A stretch of 64,000 nucleotides of DNA, from NCBI RefSeq assembly GCF_037963765.1, contig NZ_CP150166.1, positions 2,549,501 to 2,613,500 of the forward strand. Direction: 5' to 3'. The notes beneath the pieces are model-generated. The model was not told where the DNA came from. It did not search any database and saw nothing but the letters and a program-made list of their open reading frames with translations. The first letter of the stretch is position 1, and each line of letters opens with the position of its first letter. The stretch comes from Sporosarcina sp. FSL W8-0480. GTDB lineage: Bacteria > Bacillota > Bacilli > Bacillales_A > Planococcaceae. Position numbers and translations under genes: made by a program. Positions 63,055 to 64,000 of this stretch are shown here, in pieces.

Positions 63055-63972
63055 TTATTGCTCTTCAACCCATTCATCAATCTTACGTAAGAATGATGCC
63101 ATCGCATGTTTATCCGACATTGTCGGTACTTTCGTTAATAGGACATCGGGGATACCCTTCATATTCGGTTCAGGTTTTTGAAGCACAAGGATGCTTTTCT
63201 CATGAACCGAACTTCTGAAAAGGGATTCCGGCAATTGGATAACTGCACGCACCAGCGCATTCTTTTTCACATATCGATGCAGTAACGATGATTGATCCGA
63301 TTCAAATAGGGAAGCCGGCACAAGGAATAGTCCATATCCCCCACCCTTCAAATGATTCATCGATTGTTCAATGAAGAGATGATGCGAATAAGCATGTCCT
63401 TCGGCTGGCATCATTTCAAAATTAAGTGCGTTATCATCATCAGGATAAAACCCGACCGGTAGATCACAAACTACCAAATCAACCGGGTCAACCATTAATG
63501 GGCGTAATGCGTCTTGTACAAAAAACTGTACAGGTTGTTCAAGTAGGTTTGCGGAAACCGCTGAAAGTCTTACCAATAGCTCATCGATTTCAACAGATGT
63601 AGCTACCGTTTTCTCACCCATGGCATTCATTACAGTGAACAAAAGATTTCCTGTTCCCGCAGCCGGATCTAATAATGTCACTTGTTCTTTTTTATCCATC
63701 AGTCGACTTGCGAAATGCCCGATCAGCATGCCAAGAGCATCAGGCGTCATCTGATGGTGCGGTTGCGCGTTCTCTTTCATTCCTTTTAAAACCGCAAGCT
63801 GAATGCCTCTACGAATTTCTTCCTTTGTAACAGTTGCATTCAACCTTGGCATAACATCGCCGGATAACCATTGATTGCACGCCTCGATTATGGATTCCAG
63901 ATAAAGACTTTCCTCATTGGATGTCGCAAACTCGTCTAAAAACTTAAAGATGTGTTCAGTATTTGTTACCAT
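63055..63972 (-). CDS. ytxK: class I SAM-dependent methyltransferase YtxK
   Basis: A 305-residue DNA-methylase-like protein (N6_Mtase fold). SAM-binding motif LLDPAAGTGNLLFTV and a target-base motif that reads VVCDLPVGFYP, where functional adenine methylases have (N/D)PPY. The second Pro is displaced and Tyr replaced, so DNA methylation is doubtful. An N-terminal helical part precedes the core. GAGGG precedes the ATG at 63972. In B. subtilis ytxK adjoins ackA, which would lie outside the window. Confidence 0.86.
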   Translation of the reverse strand: MVTNTEHIFKFLDEFATSNEESLYLESIIEACNQWLSGDVMPRLNATVTKEEIRRGIQLAVLKGMKENAQPHHQMTPDALGMLIGHFASRLMDKKEQVTLLDPAAGTGNLLFTVMNAMGEKTVATSVEIDELLVRLSAVSANLLEQPVQFFVQDALRPLMVDPVDLVVCDLPVGFYPDDDNALNFEMMPAEGHAYSHHLFIEQSMNHLKGGGYGLFLVPASLFESDQSSLLHRYVKKNALVRAVIQLPESLFRSSVHEKSILVLQKPEPNMKGIPDVLLTKVPTMSDKHAMASFLRKIDEWVEEQ

Positions 63973-64000
63973 TTTTATCCCTCTAATCAATTCTCAAAAA

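Overview
The window is ordinary low-GC Gram-positive chromosome. Gene content and order follow the Bacillus subtilis ysdB/ysdA-rplT-infC-thrS-dnaI-dnaB-nrdR-gapB-coaE-mutM-polA-phoR-phoP-icd-citZ-pyk-pfkA-accAD-dnaE-nrnA-ytpI-ytoI backbone. Several B. subtilis neighbours are absent from their expected slots (speD, ytaF, mdh), there is an hflK/hflC pair next to polA, and GC-rich intergenic hairpin repeats are present. Together these suggest a Bacillales member, probably Planococcaceae (Sporosarcina-like). The family level is inference. I see no rRNA, tRNA, CRISPR, transposase or phage genes.

Layout. 1-3.5 kb: an accessory run of small, mostly membrane or unknown minus-strand genes, including a 58-codon gene. 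3.5-16 kb: mixed genes, including divergent pssA/psd (phosphatidylethanolamine synthesis), a PerR-type katA, DUF368, an XRE regulator with a membrane partner, trhO, a PdaC-like deacetylase, and a GntR regulator with a DUF1648 protein. 16-23 kb: a TrxR-like ferredoxin-NADP reductase, pepF, fhs, a phosphoesterase, a dimeric dUTPase, and sigma-W-type ysdB with ysdA. 23-36 kb: infC-rpmI-rplT behind an attenuator leader, thrS behind a T-box, dnaB-dnaI, nrdR, gapB, coaE, mutM and polA. 36-51 kb: hflKC, pnpS-phoP, citZ-icd, pfkA-pyk, and accDA with its own GntR regulator. 51-64 kb: dnaE, nrnA, ytpI, ytoI, ytkL, pepQ, ald, usp, lysine-riboswitch dapA, and ytxK.

How the genes work together. Central carbon flow is concentrated here: pfkA and pyk for glycolysis, gapB for gluconeogenesis, citZ and icd for TCA entry, and accDA for malonyl-CoA. 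The translation genes (thrS, infC operon) and dapA each sit behind a recognisable RNA switch. DNA replication and repair genes (dnaB, dnaI, dnaE, polA, mutM, nrdR, dUTPase) are scattered among them.

The least explained content is intergenic. (1) Four copies of a roughly 125-bp (once 236-bp) GC-rich imperfect palindrome whose stems differ between copies by compensatory changes; one copy lies in the thrS 5' UTR. (2) Three tandem arrays with a unit of 19-21 bp and unrelated sequences but a common GC-rich joint. One array overlaps a truncated gene, one follows a palindrome copy, and the largest (27 units) ends next to a 15-nt palindrome terminus. I know of no described function for either class.
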